A DNA stretch of 64,000 bases, from the NCBI RefSeq assembly GCF_904846525.1, contig NZ_CAJHAZ010000011.1, forward strand, positions 62,001 to 126,000, in the 5' to 3' direction. Position numbers and translations under genes: made by a program. Shown piece by piece: positions 1 to 9,445 of this stretch. Position 1 is the stretch's first letter; every line of letters begins with the position of its first letter. Source of the DNA: Psychrobacter sp. 1044 (GTDB lineage: Bacteria > Pseudomonadota > Gammaproteobacteria > Pseudomonadales > Moraxellaceae). A model generated the notes under the pieces. That model was not told where the DNA came from. It made no database searches and worked only from the letters and a program-made list of their open reading frames with translations.

Positions 1-108
1 AATAGCCGCAGCGATTTTGGTCCTTACATGGCAGTACATTCAGGCTTAGTTGCGGTTAGAAAAAAACGTAAACTCTGTCAAAGAGCAATACATCAAAGGT
101 ATATATAA
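1..108 (+). CDS. possible 3' end of an upstream gene (partial)
   Basis: An open frame runs from the first base to a TAA at 106-108 and encodes about 35 residues with a basic stretch (VRKKRKL). I do not recognise the protein. It may be the tail of a gene that starts before the window or simply chance open frame in intergenic DNA. The 155 bp between it and the next start hold no clear signal that I can see. Confidence 0.2.
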   Translation, partial: NSRSDFGPYMAVHSGLVAVRKKRKLCQRAIHQRYI

Positions 109-263
109 AATTCGGTACATATTTCTACAGATAGTTTTTATAGATTCGGTCGTAGATGTTATGCTTAAGAGCGATTTTATGGTGTGACCTGTAGCAAACT
201 AAAACTAGAATGATCGCGATAACTCCATTCATTACAATTTATAAAAATAGGGCTTAAAAAAAG

Positions 264-2039
264 ATGGATACCTTAAATATCATCTATCTCGTAGGGGCAT
301 TGTTAATTTTCGCCAGTATTATGGCAAGTACGTTATCGGCGCGCTTAGGCGTTCCGCTATTGCTGTTGTTTTTGATCGTAGGGATGTTGGCTGGCGAAGA
401 TGGCATTTTAGGTATCGAGTTTGCCCAATACGGGCTTGCTAATTTCGTTGGGCAGGCGGCTCTTGCTTGTATCCTGTTAGATGGTGGGCTACGCACGTCT
501 TTTAAGTCATTTCGAGTGGGTCTCAAGCCTGCTATTACCTTAGCCACTTGGGGCGTACTTGCGACGGTAATGATACTGGGTATATTCGTCACTTGGCTAC
601 TCGATGTTGATTGGCGACTTGGTTTATTGATGGCGGCCATTGTCGGTTCAACCGATGCAGCAGCGGTGTTTTCGCTATTGCGTAATGGCGGCGTCAAACT
701 TAACGATCGTGTACAGGCTACATTGGAGCTAGAATCGGGCGCGAACGATCCTTTGGCTATTTTGCTGGTGACAGGATTAATCGCTTTAAATGTTGATCCC
801 GCTGGACAGACAATACTAGGCTTTTTAGGGCTGTTATTACAGCAACTTGGCTTTGGTTTGGGCATGGGCTTACTGTTTGGTTATTTATTGGCAAGGCTAT
901 TACCAAAAATACACTTGGCAGAGGGTATGTATGCCATTTTGATCATGTCTGCGGGCTTGGCAGTTTTTGCCGCGACTAATCTGATTGGCGGCAGTGGATT
1001 TCTGGCAATTTATCTCACTGGTGTGCTAATTGGCAACCATAAAGTGCGCTCAACTGAGCATGTGATGCGGGTGATGGATAGCTTTGCGTGGTTGTCACAA
1101 GCGGTATTGTTTGTGGTACTAGGGTTATTGGTGACGCCATCGCATGTGATCGATGTTTGGTATTACTCCGTCGCGATTGCTGCTTTTATGATCTTTATTG
1201 CCCGTCCTATTGCGGTCTATACCAGTGTGAAACCTTTTAAATTTAAAGACAGAGAAATCGGCTTTATTTCTTGGGTAGGTCTGCGCGGCGCGGTTCCTAT
1301 TACGCTTGCCATATTACCGGTGATGGCGGGAATAGATGGCGCTTTTATGTTGTTTGATATTGCTTTTGGCGTGGTGGTTTTGTCTTTGATTTTACAAGGC
1401 ACGACCATTCCTTTTATGGCAAATTTATTCAAAGTGCGTATTCCTAGTAACAAAGACCCAGAAGAAGAGCATGAGGTTTGGGTATCTGACAAAGCAAGCA
1501 TTACTTTATATGAGTTTGAAGTAAAGTCAGGGGCATTTGCGATTGATCGTCATCCAATGGCCATCTCTAAGCGCATAAGCCCTGATGAAATCAGTGTCTT
1601 TGCCTTGGTACGCAGGCAGCATATTATCATTGTTGATGAAAACACCAAGCTCAAATGCGGTGATAGGGTGTGGTATGCGATGACAGGGAACCACGCCACC
1701 CAAATTGCTAAGATTTTCAATGATACGACCCTTGACCATAAAGCCATGGATGATTTTTATGGCGATTGGCTGCTATCTCCAAGCGTGAAGCTTGGAGATT
1801 TGCCGTTTTTTACCGGTATTATGGCGTCTGAGTCGCTTGTCGATAAACTCAAATCCAAATCTGAGGACAGCGCCAAAAGTATGTGGGATCAAACGGTCGC
1901 TGAATATATTAATGACAGCTTAGAGATAAAGCCAGTATCGGGTGATACGGTCGACATCAATGACGAATGGTCGTTGGTCATAAAAGAGGTGGATGACAAA
2001 GGAAAGCTTAGAACGATTGGTTTAAAGCATCTAGAGTGA
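264..2039 (+). CDS. nhaP2: potassium/proton antiporter, CvrA/NhaP2 family
   Basis: This 591-residue inner-membrane protein matches the CPA1 antiporter family that exchanges K+ or Na+ for protons and helps cell-volume and pH control. About 12 hydrophobic segments fill residues 1-390. They include STDAAAVFSLLR (about 129-140) and LESGANDP (about 155-162), the acidic motifs in the transport core of NhaP-type proteins. The soluble C-terminal part (about 400-591) fits the RCK_C/TrkA_C plus CorC/HlyC-like regulatory tail of E. coli CvrA (578 aa), so the length is normal. The ATG at 264 has no strong Shine-Dalgarno sequence. The gene stands alone and converges on the LysR gene with only 32 bp between stops. 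The exact ion cannot be read from sequence. Confidence 0.88.
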   Translation: MDTLNIIYLVGALLIFASIMASTLSARLGVPLLLLFLIVGMLAGEDGILGIEFAQYGLANFVGQAALACILLDGGLRTSFKSFRVGLKPAITLATWGVLATVMILGIFVTWLLDVDWRLGLLMAAIVGSTDAAAVFSLLRNGGVKLNDRVQATLELESGANDPLAILLVTGLIALNVDPAGQTILGFLGLLLQQLGFGLGMGLLFGYLLARLLPKIHLAEGMYAILIMSAGLAVFAATNLIGGSGFLAIYLTGVLIGNHKVRSTEHVMRVMDSFAWLSQAVLFVVLGLLVTPSHVIDVWYYSVAIAAFMIFIARPIAVYTSVKPFKFKDREIGFISWVGLRGAVPITLAILPVMAGIDGAFMLFDIAFGVVVLSLILQGTTIPFMANLFKVRIPSNKDPEEEHEVWVSDKASITLYEFEVKSGAFAIDRHPMAISKRISPDEISVFALVRRQHIIIVDENTKLKCGDRVWYAMTGNHATQIAKIFNDTTLDHKAMDDFYGDWLLSPSVKLGDLPFFTGIMASESLVDKLKSKSEDSAKSMWDQTVAEYINDSLEIKPVSGDTVDINDEWSLVIKEVDDKGKLRTIGLKHLE

Positions 2040-2071
2040 TTAACAGCAGGGTAGCTATTTGCCGTTATTAT

Positions 2072-2971
2072 TCACAAAAGACGCGTCATTTGACTTAAGA
2101 ACTCGGCGACTTGTTTGTGTAAGTTTTCTCGATAAGCCCAATGATGCTTGACCTCGTAACTGGCCTCATTGGGCAGTAATATTTTCATCAGCCCCATTTC
2201 TTCATAACGCTTGGCTAAATCATTAGGCAAGTAACCAACATGATGACCCGCCAGAATGAGCTGCGCGGTTGCCTCCATATGATAGGTAGTGGCACTCAAG
2301 GTTTTTGGGCGGACATGATTGATACTCAAATCGGTAATATAGCCTCGTTTTATCCATGGATAGTTTTGTTCCAAATCCTCAAAAGTTAACCCTTCTGATT
2401 CATAAAACAATCGATGCTCGCGTCCACAGCAGACCACCTGCTTTTCAATAAAGGCTGGCTGAAAAGTTAGTAGTGGTGGAAAACTGCCAAAATATCCCAC
2501 ACCAATATCACTCTCGTTGCTTAGCAGCTTCTCTAGCATGCTTTCAGGGCTTTGCACATCGATAGAAAAGTGAATAAGGGGATTGTCACGATAGCTAGCA
2601 GCCAAGCATTGGCGCAAGGCATCATAAAAAAACGTCGGCATCTGGTCAATGAGACACAGTCGGATATGACCGCCACGCACCGAATCCAATTGGCGAATAT
2701 AGTGCAGTTGATGCTGAAAACTGGCAACCGCTTCAGTAAAACTCAAACAGGCTTCATAAACCGCTGCGCCATCTTCTGTCAGCTTAAAACCCGCGCGTCC
2801 GCGATGACAAAGCGTCATGCCTAAGCGATCCTCTAAATGGGTCAAATGACCACTAATGACAGAGGTCGTCACATTTAAGCGAGACTGTGCGGCTGTCACG
2901 CCCTGACACTCTACAATCGCCATGAAACTACGCAAGGTTTTGATGTCTATTTTTATCAATTCATCTAGCAT
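2072..2971 (-). CDS. LysR-family transcriptional regulator, probably of the arginine/guanidinobutyrate cluster
   Basis: The 299-residue protein has a LysR-type winged helix at residues 8-67 (AIVECQGVTAAQSRLNVTTSVISGHL region) followed by a periplasmic-binding-like effector domain (about 90-295). It is divergent from gbuA, the usual arrangement for a LysR activator and its target. The 233-bp intergenic region carries repeated AGAAGT/ACTTCT half-sites, listed separately. Inference: it senses arginine, 2-ketoarginine, guanidinobutyrate or a related compound and controls the rightward cluster. The ligand is unknown. Confidence 0.85.
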   Translation of the reverse strand: MLDELIKIDIKTLRSFMAIVECQGVTAAQSRLNVTTSVISGHLTHLEDRLGMTLCHRGRAGFKLTEDGAAVYEACLSFTEAVASFQHQLHYIRQLDSVRGGHIRLCLIDQMPTFFYDALRQCLAASYRDNPLIHFSIDVQSPESMLEKLLSNESDIGVGYFGSFPPLLTFQPAFIEKQVVCCGREHRLFYESEGLTFEDLEQNYPWIKRGYITDLSINHVRPKTLSATTYHMEATAQLILAGHHVGYLPNDLAKRYEEMGLMKILLPNEASYEVKHHWAYRENLHKQVAEFLSQMTRLL

Positions 2972-3051
2972 CGGTCATTATTCCTCAGTAGCTATGATGT
3001 CTATCAAAATGAATCTTCTATTTATCACTTTTCTAACATCAAATTTATATC

Positions 3052-3110
3052 AAACTTCTGATAATAACGGTTAAATCTAAATTACTACGAAAAACCAGAA
3101 GTTTACTTCT
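3052..3110. promoter_or_regulatory. candidate LysR operator with repeated AGAAGT/ACTTCT half-sites
   Basis: AAACTTCTG (3052-3060) is the exact reverse complement of CAGAAGTTT (3096-3104). The latter overlaps a second palindrome AGAAGTTTACTTCT (3097-3110). The sites lie between the divergent LysR and gbuA starts, about 95-150 bp upstream of gbuA, where a LysR recognition site and an activation site would be expected. Assigning the site to this regulator is inference. Confidence 0.5.
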
Positions 3111-3204
3111 AAATTTTACCATGGTCTGACTTCAAATATTTAGGTATTGTCAAAGCATATAAAAAATTGCCTATTTTAAACAAACTGAAACAAGGATGTG
3201 ATTT

Positions 3205-4173
3205 ATGAAATTCAATCAACCATTAAGCGGCAACGATATGCCAAGATTTGGCGGCTTTGCTTCTATGATGCGCTTGCCAACTCAAGCTGATGCAGAAGGG
3301 TTAGATGTGGCGTTTGTGGGTGTGCCTTTAGATATTGGTGCGTCAAACCGTAGCGGTGCGAGATTGGGTCCACGACAAATTCGTGATGAATCACGCATGA
3401 TTCGTCCCTATAATGTCGCCACTCGTGCAGCGCCTTTTGAATCTTTACAAGTTGCTGATATCGGCGACGTGCCTATCAATACTTTCAACTTGCTAAAAAG
3501 CATTGATATCATCGAAAAATTCTATACTGATAAAATCGTGAATCATAGTGCTATTCCATTGACTTTGGGCGGCGATCATACCATTGCCTTGCCTATCTTA
3601 CGTGCGCTTGCCAAAAAACACGGCCCTGTCGGCATGGTGCATATCGATGCGCATGCAGATATCAACGATGAGATGTTTGGCGAAAAAATTGCTCATGGTA
3701 CACCGTTCCGCCGCGCTGTCGAAGAGAACTTAATCGATGGCAACCGCGTGGTACAGATTGGCTTACGTGGTACAGGTTATAGCGCCGAAGAGTTTGATTG
3801 GTCAACCCAGCAAGGATTTCGTGTGGTGCCTGCTGAGGAATGCTGGTACAAGTCGCTGACACCATTGATGGCAGAAGTACGCGAAAAGCTCGGTGATGGC
3901 CCCGTCTATTTAAGTTTCGATATCGATGGAATTGATCCTGCTTTTGCACCGGGTACGGGCACTGCTGAAATCGGTGGCTTGACCTCAACGCAAGCGATTG
4001 AAATCATTCGCGGTATGCGCGGACTTGATGTGGTTGGTGGCGATTTAGTAGAAGTGTCTCCTCCTTACGACCCCTTTGGTAACACCTCTGTATTGGCGGC
4101 AAACTTACTGTTTGAGATGCTATGTATCTTACCGGGTGTGCGCTATGACGATAAGGTAAAGGCGGTGTATTAA
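3205..4173 (+). CDS. gbuA: guanidinobutyrase (ureohydrolase/agmatinase family)
   Basis: This 322-residue manganese enzyme of the arginase/agmatinase superfamily releases urea from a guanidino compound. The metal ligands are all present: H125 in GGDHT, D148/H150/D152 in HIDAHAD, and D239/D241 in SFDIDGID. The N-terminus (PLSGNDMPRFGG, then MMRLPTQ) resembles Pseudomonas GbuA more than SpeB. The neighbour is a 2-ketoarginine decarboxylase, whose downstream product is 4-guanidinobutyrate, so guanidinobutyrase (giving GABA and urea) is favoured over agmatinase. AAGGATG lies just before the ATG. It is the first gene of the rightward cluster, 123 bp before aruI. Substrate choice is inference from similarity and context. 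Confidence 0.82.
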   Translation: MKFNQPLSGNDMPRFGGFASMMRLPTQADAEGLDVAFVGVPLDIGASNRSGARLGPRQIRDESRMIRPYNVATRAAPFESLQVADIGDVPINTFNLLKSIDIIEKFYTDKIVNHSAIPLTLGGDHTIALPILRALAKKHGPVGMVHIDAHADINDEMFGEKIAHGTPFRRAVEENLIDGNRVVQIGLRGTGYSAEEFDWSTQQGFRVVPAEECWYKSLTPLMAEVREKLGDGPVYLSFDIDGIDPAFAPGTGTAEIGGLTSTQAIEIIRGMRGLDVVGGDLVEVSPPYDPFGNTSVLAANLLFEMLCILPGVRYDDKVKAVY

Positions 4174-4203
4174 GAATGATTTATAATCGCAAACTGCTTT
4201 TAT

Positions 4204-4239
4204 CAAGCTGCTTTTTATAAGGGATTAAAGGGCAGCTTG
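4204..4239 (+). terminator. inverted repeat between gbuA and aruI
   Basis: CAAGCTGC (4204-4211) pairs perfectly with GCAGCTTG (4232-4239) across a 20-nt loop. There is no strong U-tract, so it may be a weak attenuator or an mRNA-stability stem that uncouples gbuA from aruI rather than a full terminator. Confidence 0.3.
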
Positions 4240-4296
4240 GGTTTAACACTGAACAACTTATTTAAACGCGATTGAACTTTTTAGGATGATTAACTC

Positions 4297-6021
4297 ATGA
4301 CGCAAACGCTTCAAACATCTTCTTCAGCACCCGCCACGCCGTCTCTGACATGTGGTGAGTTGCTCGTACAGTGGCTAGAGTATTATGGGGTAGAGACCGT
4401 ATTTGGTATTCCGGGTGTGCATACGGTCGAGCTATATCGTGGTCTGCCAAACACCAAAATTCGCCACGTGACACCGCGTCACGAGCAAGGTGCGGGGTTT
4501 ATGGCTGATGGCTATTACCGCGCGTCTGGTAAAGTGGGGGTTTGCTTTATTATTACAGGTCCCGGTATGACGAACATCATGACGGCCATGGCGCAGGCGT
4601 TGGCAGACTCCATCCCGATGCTAGTGATTTCTAGTGTTAATAAAGTGGCAGATACGGGCAGCGGTGAAGGGCACTTGCATGAATTGCACGATCAGCAAGG
4701 CATGGTCAGTAAGGTTGCACTCACGAGCAAAACTATTTGGCAGCCTGAATCGTTACCCAAGGTCATCGCTGAAGCGTTTGCATTATTTAATGGCGCACGT
4801 CCGGGGCCAGTGCATATCCAGTTACCCATTGATGTGATTACCGCCGATGCCAGCCATGTCGCAAAGCCTTCTGATTATTTAAATAACTTTGTAAAAAATT
4901 CAACTGATGCACATGGTTTAACGTTACCTCAAGTAATGAGACCGCTGCCCAATCCTGCGCAATTAGATTTGATCGTTGAATCTCTAAAAGCGGCAAAAAA
5001 TCCAGTGATACTTTATGGTGGTGGCTGCGTCGATGTCGATCATGACGCGCAGACTCTAGCAGAGCTTATCGATGCACCGACGTTTTTGACCATCAATGCC
5101 AAAGGTTTGCTGCCACCTAGCCACCCATTAAGTTTGGGTAGCAATCAGTCATTAGAGGCAGGTCGCGCCGTTATTGCTGAGGCTGATTGGGTATTGGCGA
5201 TTGGTACTGAGCTGGGTGAAACTGATTATGATGTGTTCTTTAACGGCCAGTTCAAAATCAACGGTATGCTGATTCGCATTGACTGTGATGCTCAGCAATT
5301 ACAGCGTCCTTTTAGAGCCGATATCGCAGTATTGTCCGATGCGCAAATGGCGGTAAGTGGTCTATGTAGTCGTTTAAAGGGTCAGGTGTTAAATAATCAA
5401 GCGGTATCACGAGTAAATGAGGCAAAACAAGCGCTATTAGCAGGAATGACACCAGACTTTGCTGGGCAAAATGCGCTACTTCAATTGATTCGAGATGAAG
5501 TAAAAGACGTCATCTTCGTTGGTGATTCAACGCAGCCTGTCTATAGCGGCAATCTTGGTTTTGAGGCATTGGCGACGCGTCGATGGTTTAATTCATCGAC
5601 TGGATTTGGCACGTTAGGTTATGGTTTGCCTGCTGCCATTGGCGCCATGATTGGTTCCAACAGTCCAGTGGTCAGCTTGATTGGCGACGGCGGTATTCAG
5701 TTTACGATTGCAGAACTTATCTGCGCCGCCGAGCTTGAACTGCCATTGATTGTGCTGCTGTGGAACAACCAAGGCTATGGCGAGATTCGTCGTTATATGG
5801 AAGAGGGTGGATTGCCACTAATCGGGGTTAATATTAAGACGCCGAACTTTGAGCCGCTGGCAGCAGGATTTGGTGCAGGTTATCGTAGAATCACAGCCAA
5901 ACAGCAATTGCTCGATGCTTTAAAAGAAGATATCAAGGGTAAGCAACCCATCATTTATGAAGTTGATGAAGCTGATGATTTTTTGATTGAAATGGGTAAA
6001 ACGTTTACCTGCTTTAGCTAA
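4297..6021 (+). CDS. aruI: 5-guanidino-2-oxopentanoate (2-ketoarginine) decarboxylase, thiamine-diphosphate dependent
   Basis: The 574-residue protein has the three-domain plan of ThDP enzymes such as acetolactate synthase. The N-terminal Pyr domain contains GIPGVHTVELYRGL and the catalytic Glu of RHEQGAGFMADGYYR (about E63). A central domain follows, then a PP domain with GDGG (about 463) through NNQGYGEIRR, the metal/diphosphate motif. The GIPGVHTVELYRGL signature is what I recognise from AruI of the arginine transaminase pathway, which converts 2-ketoarginine to 4-guanidinobutyraldehyde and CO2. The flanking guanidinobutyrase and aldehyde dehydrogenase support that role. The partner transaminase AruH is not in this window. 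A generic acetolactate-synthase-like enzyme is the alternative. Confidence 0.8.
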   Translation: MTQTLQTSSSAPATPSLTCGELLVQWLEYYGVETVFGIPGVHTVELYRGLPNTKIRHVTPRHEQGAGFMADGYYRASGKVGVCFIITGPGMTNIMTAMAQALADSIPMLVISSVNKVADTGSGEGHLHELHDQQGMVSKVALTSKTIWQPESLPKVIAEAFALFNGARPGPVHIQLPIDVITADASHVAKPSDYLNNFVKNSTDAHGLTLPQVMRPLPNPAQLDLIVESLKAAKNPVILYGGGCVDVDHDAQTLAELIDAPTFLTINAKGLLPPSHPLSLGSNQSLEAGRAVIAEADWVLAIGTELGETDYDVFFNGQFKINGMLIRIDCDAQQLQRPFRADIAVLSDAQMAVSGLCSRLKGQVLNNQAVSRVNEAKQALLAGMTPDFAGQNALLQLIRDEVKDVIFVGDSTQPVYSGNLGFEALATRRWFNSSTGFGTLGYGLPAAIGAMIGSNSPVVSLIGDGGIQFTIAELICAAELELPLIVLLWNNQGYGEIRRYMEEGGLPLIGVNIKTPNFEPLAAGFGAGYRRITAKQQLLDALKEDIKGKQPIIYEVDEADDFLIEMGKTFTCFS

Positions 6022-6071
6022 TGTTAATACGTCAAATATAATAAAGGCTGGTCGCTCAAGGAAGAACGTCT

Positions 6072-7877
6072 ATGATGCCACATGCTAACCGCTCGTCTGG
6101 TCGCTTGAGCACCTCGCTGGCAAGCTTATTAACGGATTTATCCGCGATTGTTGGCGCGACCAATGTATTGACCAAACCCAGCCAGCAGCAGTCGTATACA
6201 CAAGGGGCGATTGCTTCTATCACGGATGCTGTCGCGGCAGTTGTGATACCAGACTCTCTTGTGGCACTATGGCGCGTCATTAATCTCTGTGCGGCGGCTG
6301 ATGTGATTGTTATTGCACAGGCTGCTAACACAGGGTTGACCGGAGGCTCGACACCGTACGGAGAGTACGATCGACCAGTCGTTGTGATTTCTACGCAACG
6401 ATTGGGCGGTGTTCATCTGCTCAATGATGCAGCAGAGCTGGTTGCTTTGCCAGCGGCTAGCCTCCAGCAGTTGGAGTCTCAGCTTGCGCCATTAGGGCGT
6501 GAGCCGCATTCAGTGCTGGGCTCTAGTTGTGTTGGTGCTTCGGTGATTGGCGGTATTTGCAACAGCTCTGGCGGTATGTTGGTGCAGCGTGGTCTGGCGT
6601 ATACCGAGATGTCACTATTTGCCAAACGTAATGCCATGGGTGAGTTTGAATTAATCAATCACTTAGGCATTGATTTAGGTGCAGATCCAGAAGAGGTGCT
6701 TAGAAACTTACAAACTGGCACGTTCAATAAAAATCCAGAGAGTGCCAACAGGAAGTCCTGTACCAACCACCATTATCAACACAAGGTGCGCGATTGCGAG
6801 GCAGACACACCTGCTAGATTTAATAATGACCCTAACGGATTATATGAAGCCTCTGGTTCAGCAGGCAAAGTCATCGTCTTCGCAGTTCGAGTCGCGACAT
6901 TTGCCAAACCGACTCAAGAGCAAACGTTTTATATCTCGACCAATGACGCCGATACTTTGACCACACTCAGGCAACAGTGGTTAAAAAGCGAGCTAAACCT
7001 GCCTATTTTGGCAGAATATATGCATCAAGATTACAACGATATTACCATGCGCTATGGTCGCGATACTTGTTTGAGTATGCGAAAACTGCCAGCCAGTAAA
7101 ATAGGAGCGTTGTATCGGTTACAAGCCAAGATTGGCTATTATTTGGATAAATGGCGACTGCCTCAGACTTTACCAGATCGGCTGCTACAAATAGCTAGTA
7201 CGTTTATGCCGCTGTCATTACCCAATTCTTTGGCTGAGCAGGCGTGCTCCTATCGTTATCATTTAATCATTAATGTCGCGAATAGCAATAACGATGATAA
7301 TAGCAATGATAACGGCAGTCATGGTCATATTGCCGCTGCCCAAGCATTTCTACAGTCTCATATGCAGCATCATCAAGGCGTCGTACATCTCTGTACAGCA
7401 GTAGAATCCCAAGCATTATTGGTGTTCCGTAGTGCGGCAACTGCTGCCATGTTCCGTTATCACAATCTTAACCACACAAGGTTTGGCGAGCTATTATCTA
7501 CCGACATTGCCTTACCAAGAAATGCCGTAGATTGGGATGAAGTGCTACCTATTAACTTACAAAAGCAGGTCAGTAAAACCTTTTATTTGGGACATTTTTT
7601 TTGCCATGTCATGCATCAAGATTATCTGCTACACCCTGAAGTGGATGCAAAAAAATTCAAGGATGAGCTATTGGCGTTTTATGATCGACGTCGTATAGAG
7701 TACCCTGCTGAACACAACGTGGGTCATGTCTATACCGCAAAACCTGCACTACATACTTTTTATAAAAAACTAGATCCGACCAATTCTCTAAATCCAGGCA
7801 TTGGTCAGACAGCAAAATGGAAAAATTGGCGATCGTCGCCCATCAAGGAGGAATTAAATGACGAATTATCTCGATAA
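6072..7877 (+). CDS. dld: quinone-dependent D-lactate dehydrogenase, Dld family
   Basis: The protein (601 aa; E. coli Dld is 571) is a membrane-associated FAD enzyme oxidising D-lactate to pyruvate with electrons to quinone. The FAD_binding_4 domain occupies about residues 25-250 with AANTGLTGGSTP, the flavin-binding GSSCVGASVIGGICNSSGG and RGLAYTEMSLFA, all closely matching E. coli Dld. The C-terminal Lact-deh-memb domain ends with PAEHNVGHVY and PTNSLNPGIG. An Asn/Asp/Ser-rich insert (coded around 7279-7314) is a local expansion. The gene overlaps the next one by 20 bp. Its presence inside an arginine cluster is unusual: it could supply pyruvate as amino acceptor for arginine transamination, or act on another 2-hydroxy acid. 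Both are inferences. Confidence 0.82.
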   Translation: MMPHANRSSGRLSTSLASLLTDLSAIVGATNVLTKPSQQQSYTQGAIASITDAVAAVVIPDSLVALWRVINLCAAADVIVIAQAANTGLTGGSTPYGEYDRPVVVISTQRLGGVHLLNDAAELVALPAASLQQLESQLAPLGREPHSVLGSSCVGASVIGGICNSSGGMLVQRGLAYTEMSLFAKRNAMGEFELINHLGIDLGADPEEVLRNLQTGTFNKNPESANRKSCTNHHYQHKVRDCEADTPARFNNDPNGLYEASGSAGKVIVFAVRVATFAKPTQEQTFYISTNDADTLTTLRQQWLKSELNLPILAEYMHQDYNDITMRYGRDTCLSMRKLPASKIGALYRLQAKIGYYLDKWRLPQTLPDRLLQIASTFMPLSLPNSLAEQACSYRYHLIINVANSNNDDNSNDNGSHGHIAAAQAFLQSHMQHHQGVVHLCTAVESQALLVFRSAATAAMFRYHNLNHTRFGELLSTDIALPRNAVDWDEVLPINLQKQVSKTFYLGHFFCHVMHQDYLLHPEVDAKKFKDELLAFYDRRRIEYPAEHNVGHVYTAKPALHTFYKKLDPTNSLNPGIGQTAKWKNWRSSPIKEELNDELSR

Positions 7878-9264
7878 GTCGCAGCAACCAATATTAGGAA
7901 ACGATGTTGTCGATTCAGAAACGCCGCAAGGAGAGCAGTGGCGTGCGTCAATGTGGAAGTTTTTATTGTTTTCAGCATTGGGCATTGTACTATTTATTAT
8001 TCCGTTTCAATGGGACGGAAAGGTTACGATTTTATTGGGTGTGTTAACGGACGCTTTGCAAGCTTTGTTGGGCGGTTCTGTCGTTTATGTGGCAATGGCA
8101 ATCGTGACGACATCCTTTCTTGGGGCGCTGGCTGTGAAGGTGTTAAAGCCCAACCTGCATGAAGACGCTATGGTCAAAAAACTCTTCGATGTTGATTGGT
8201 TTTGGCTCACTGCCCGATTGTTAGGGATGGTGTTTGTCTGGATGATTTATCTGCAAGTCGGCCCTGAATTTATTATTAATCGTAATACCGGCGGCGTCAT
8301 TTTCGAAGATTTGATTCCGATTTTGATTCCTTTGTTTTTCTTCGCCATTTTATCGTTACCGTTTTTGACGGATTTTGGTTTGATGGAGTTTTTGGGCACA
8401 CTGGCGAGCAAAATATTTGTCAAGCTGTTTAAGTTGCCAGGACGCTCAGCGGTAGATGCGATGTCCTCTTGGTTTGGCGCGGCTTCTATCGGTCTACTGG
8501 TGACCATGCAGGAGTATGATAAAAGCTACTATAGCCAGCGTGAAGCGGCGATTATCGCGACGACTTTTTCGGTGACTTCGATCGCTTTTACTTATGTCGT
8601 CGCCAAAACCATCGGCGTGGACGATAACTTTGTTTATTTTTATCTGACCATTGCTTTGACGGGCTTTATCGCTGCGATTATTATGCCGCGTATACCGCCA
8701 CTCTCCTTAAAGCCTGATACCTATCATTCTGGCAAAAGTATGCTCGATGAAGGGATTCCTGCTCAGTACACAACTTACCAGTGGGCAGTCAATCGTGCTG
8801 TGACGCGCGCGCACTCAATGCCAAGTCTGGGTCAAGTATTCAAACGTAGTGTAAAGAATTTATTCGATATCTATTTTGGGCTAATCCCCGTGATTTTCGC
8901 AATTGGTACGATTGGTCTGGGCTTAGCCGAATATACGCCTGTGTTTAAATGGTTGTCTGCACCGTTGGTACCGCTGCTTGATTTGTTACAGATTCCAGAG
9001 GCAGCAGAGGCGGCTCCAGCGATGATTATGGGCTTTGCGGATATGTATTTGCCAGCCTTGGTCGGCAAAAGTATTGAGAGTGAGATGACAAGATTCATCG
9101 TTGGTGCATGTTCTATTACTCAGATTATTTATATGTCTGAAGTGGGCGCGCTGATTTTGAAATCAAACATCAAGCTTAACGTGTTAGAGCTGTTTATGAT
9201 TTTTATTCTTCGTACTCTGATCAGTTTGGTGGTGATTACTTCAGTGGCGCATCTACTTTATTAG
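7858..9264 (+). CDS. yjiH: YjiH-family membrane protein with nucleoside-recognition (Gate) domains, putative transporter
   Basis: The 468-residue polytopic membrane protein has about ten hydrophobic segments. The repeated Gate-type sections include GRSAVDAMSSWFGAASIGLL in the first half and GFADMYLPALVGKSIES in the second, as in the YjiH/nucleoside-recognition group. AGGAGGAA just upstream of the ATG is a near-perfect ribosome site, and the start lies inside the end of dld, so the two are translationally coupled. Transport of arginine, a guanidino compound or lactate is only suggested by context; no substrate is established for this family as far as I know. Confidence 0.68.
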   Translation: MTNYLDKSQQPILGNDVVDSETPQGEQWRASMWKFLLFSALGIVLFIIPFQWDGKVTILLGVLTDALQALLGGSVVYVAMAIVTTSFLGALAVKVLKPNLHEDAMVKKLFDVDWFWLTARLLGMVFVWMIYLQVGPEFIINRNTGGVIFEDLIPILIPLFFFAILSLPFLTDFGLMEFLGTLASKIFVKLFKLPGRSAVDAMSSWFGAASIGLLVTMQEYDKSYYSQREAAIIATTFSVTSIAFTYVVAKTIGVDDNFVYFYLTIALTGFIAAIIMPRIPPLSLKPDTYHSGKSMLDEGIPAQYTTYQWAVNRAVTRAHSMPSLGQVFKRSVKNLFDIYFGLIPVIFAIGTIGLGLAEYTPVFKWLSAPLVPLLDLLQIPEAAEAAPAMIMGFADMYLPALVGKSIESEMTRFIVGACSITQIIYMSEVGALILKSNIKLNVLELFMIFILRTLISLVVITSVAHLLY

Positions 9265-9310
9265 CCATGTAGCCAATATTAACCCAGCCTCTAGCATAAC
9301 GAGATAATGT

Positions 9311-9357
9311 GCTAAATAATCGGTTTATCTAACTAAAGAATAAACTGATTATTTAGC
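9311..9357 (+). terminator. long stem-loop after yjiH-like gene
   Basis: GCTAAATAATCGGTTTAT (from 9311) pairs with ATAAACTGATTATTTAGC (to 9357), an 18-bp stem with a single mismatch and a short loop. No U-tract follows. It may end or attenuate the gbuA-aruI-dld-yjiH transcript before the aldehyde dehydrogenase gene. It shares the GCTAAATAA core with the hairpin at 10988-11035. Confidence 0.5.
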
Positions 9358-9445
9358 GAATGATTTATAGAAACACTTATAAATGCAATTAAAGACAATA
9401 GGTATAACAACAATTATATCAAACCATATAAGGTGATTGACCATC

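Noticed and set aside
284..865. 193-residue antisense frame inside the antiporter gene
   Set aside because: It lies fully within nhaP2 on the other strand, has biased Pro/Ser/Ala composition and no recognisable domain; it is a shadow frame.
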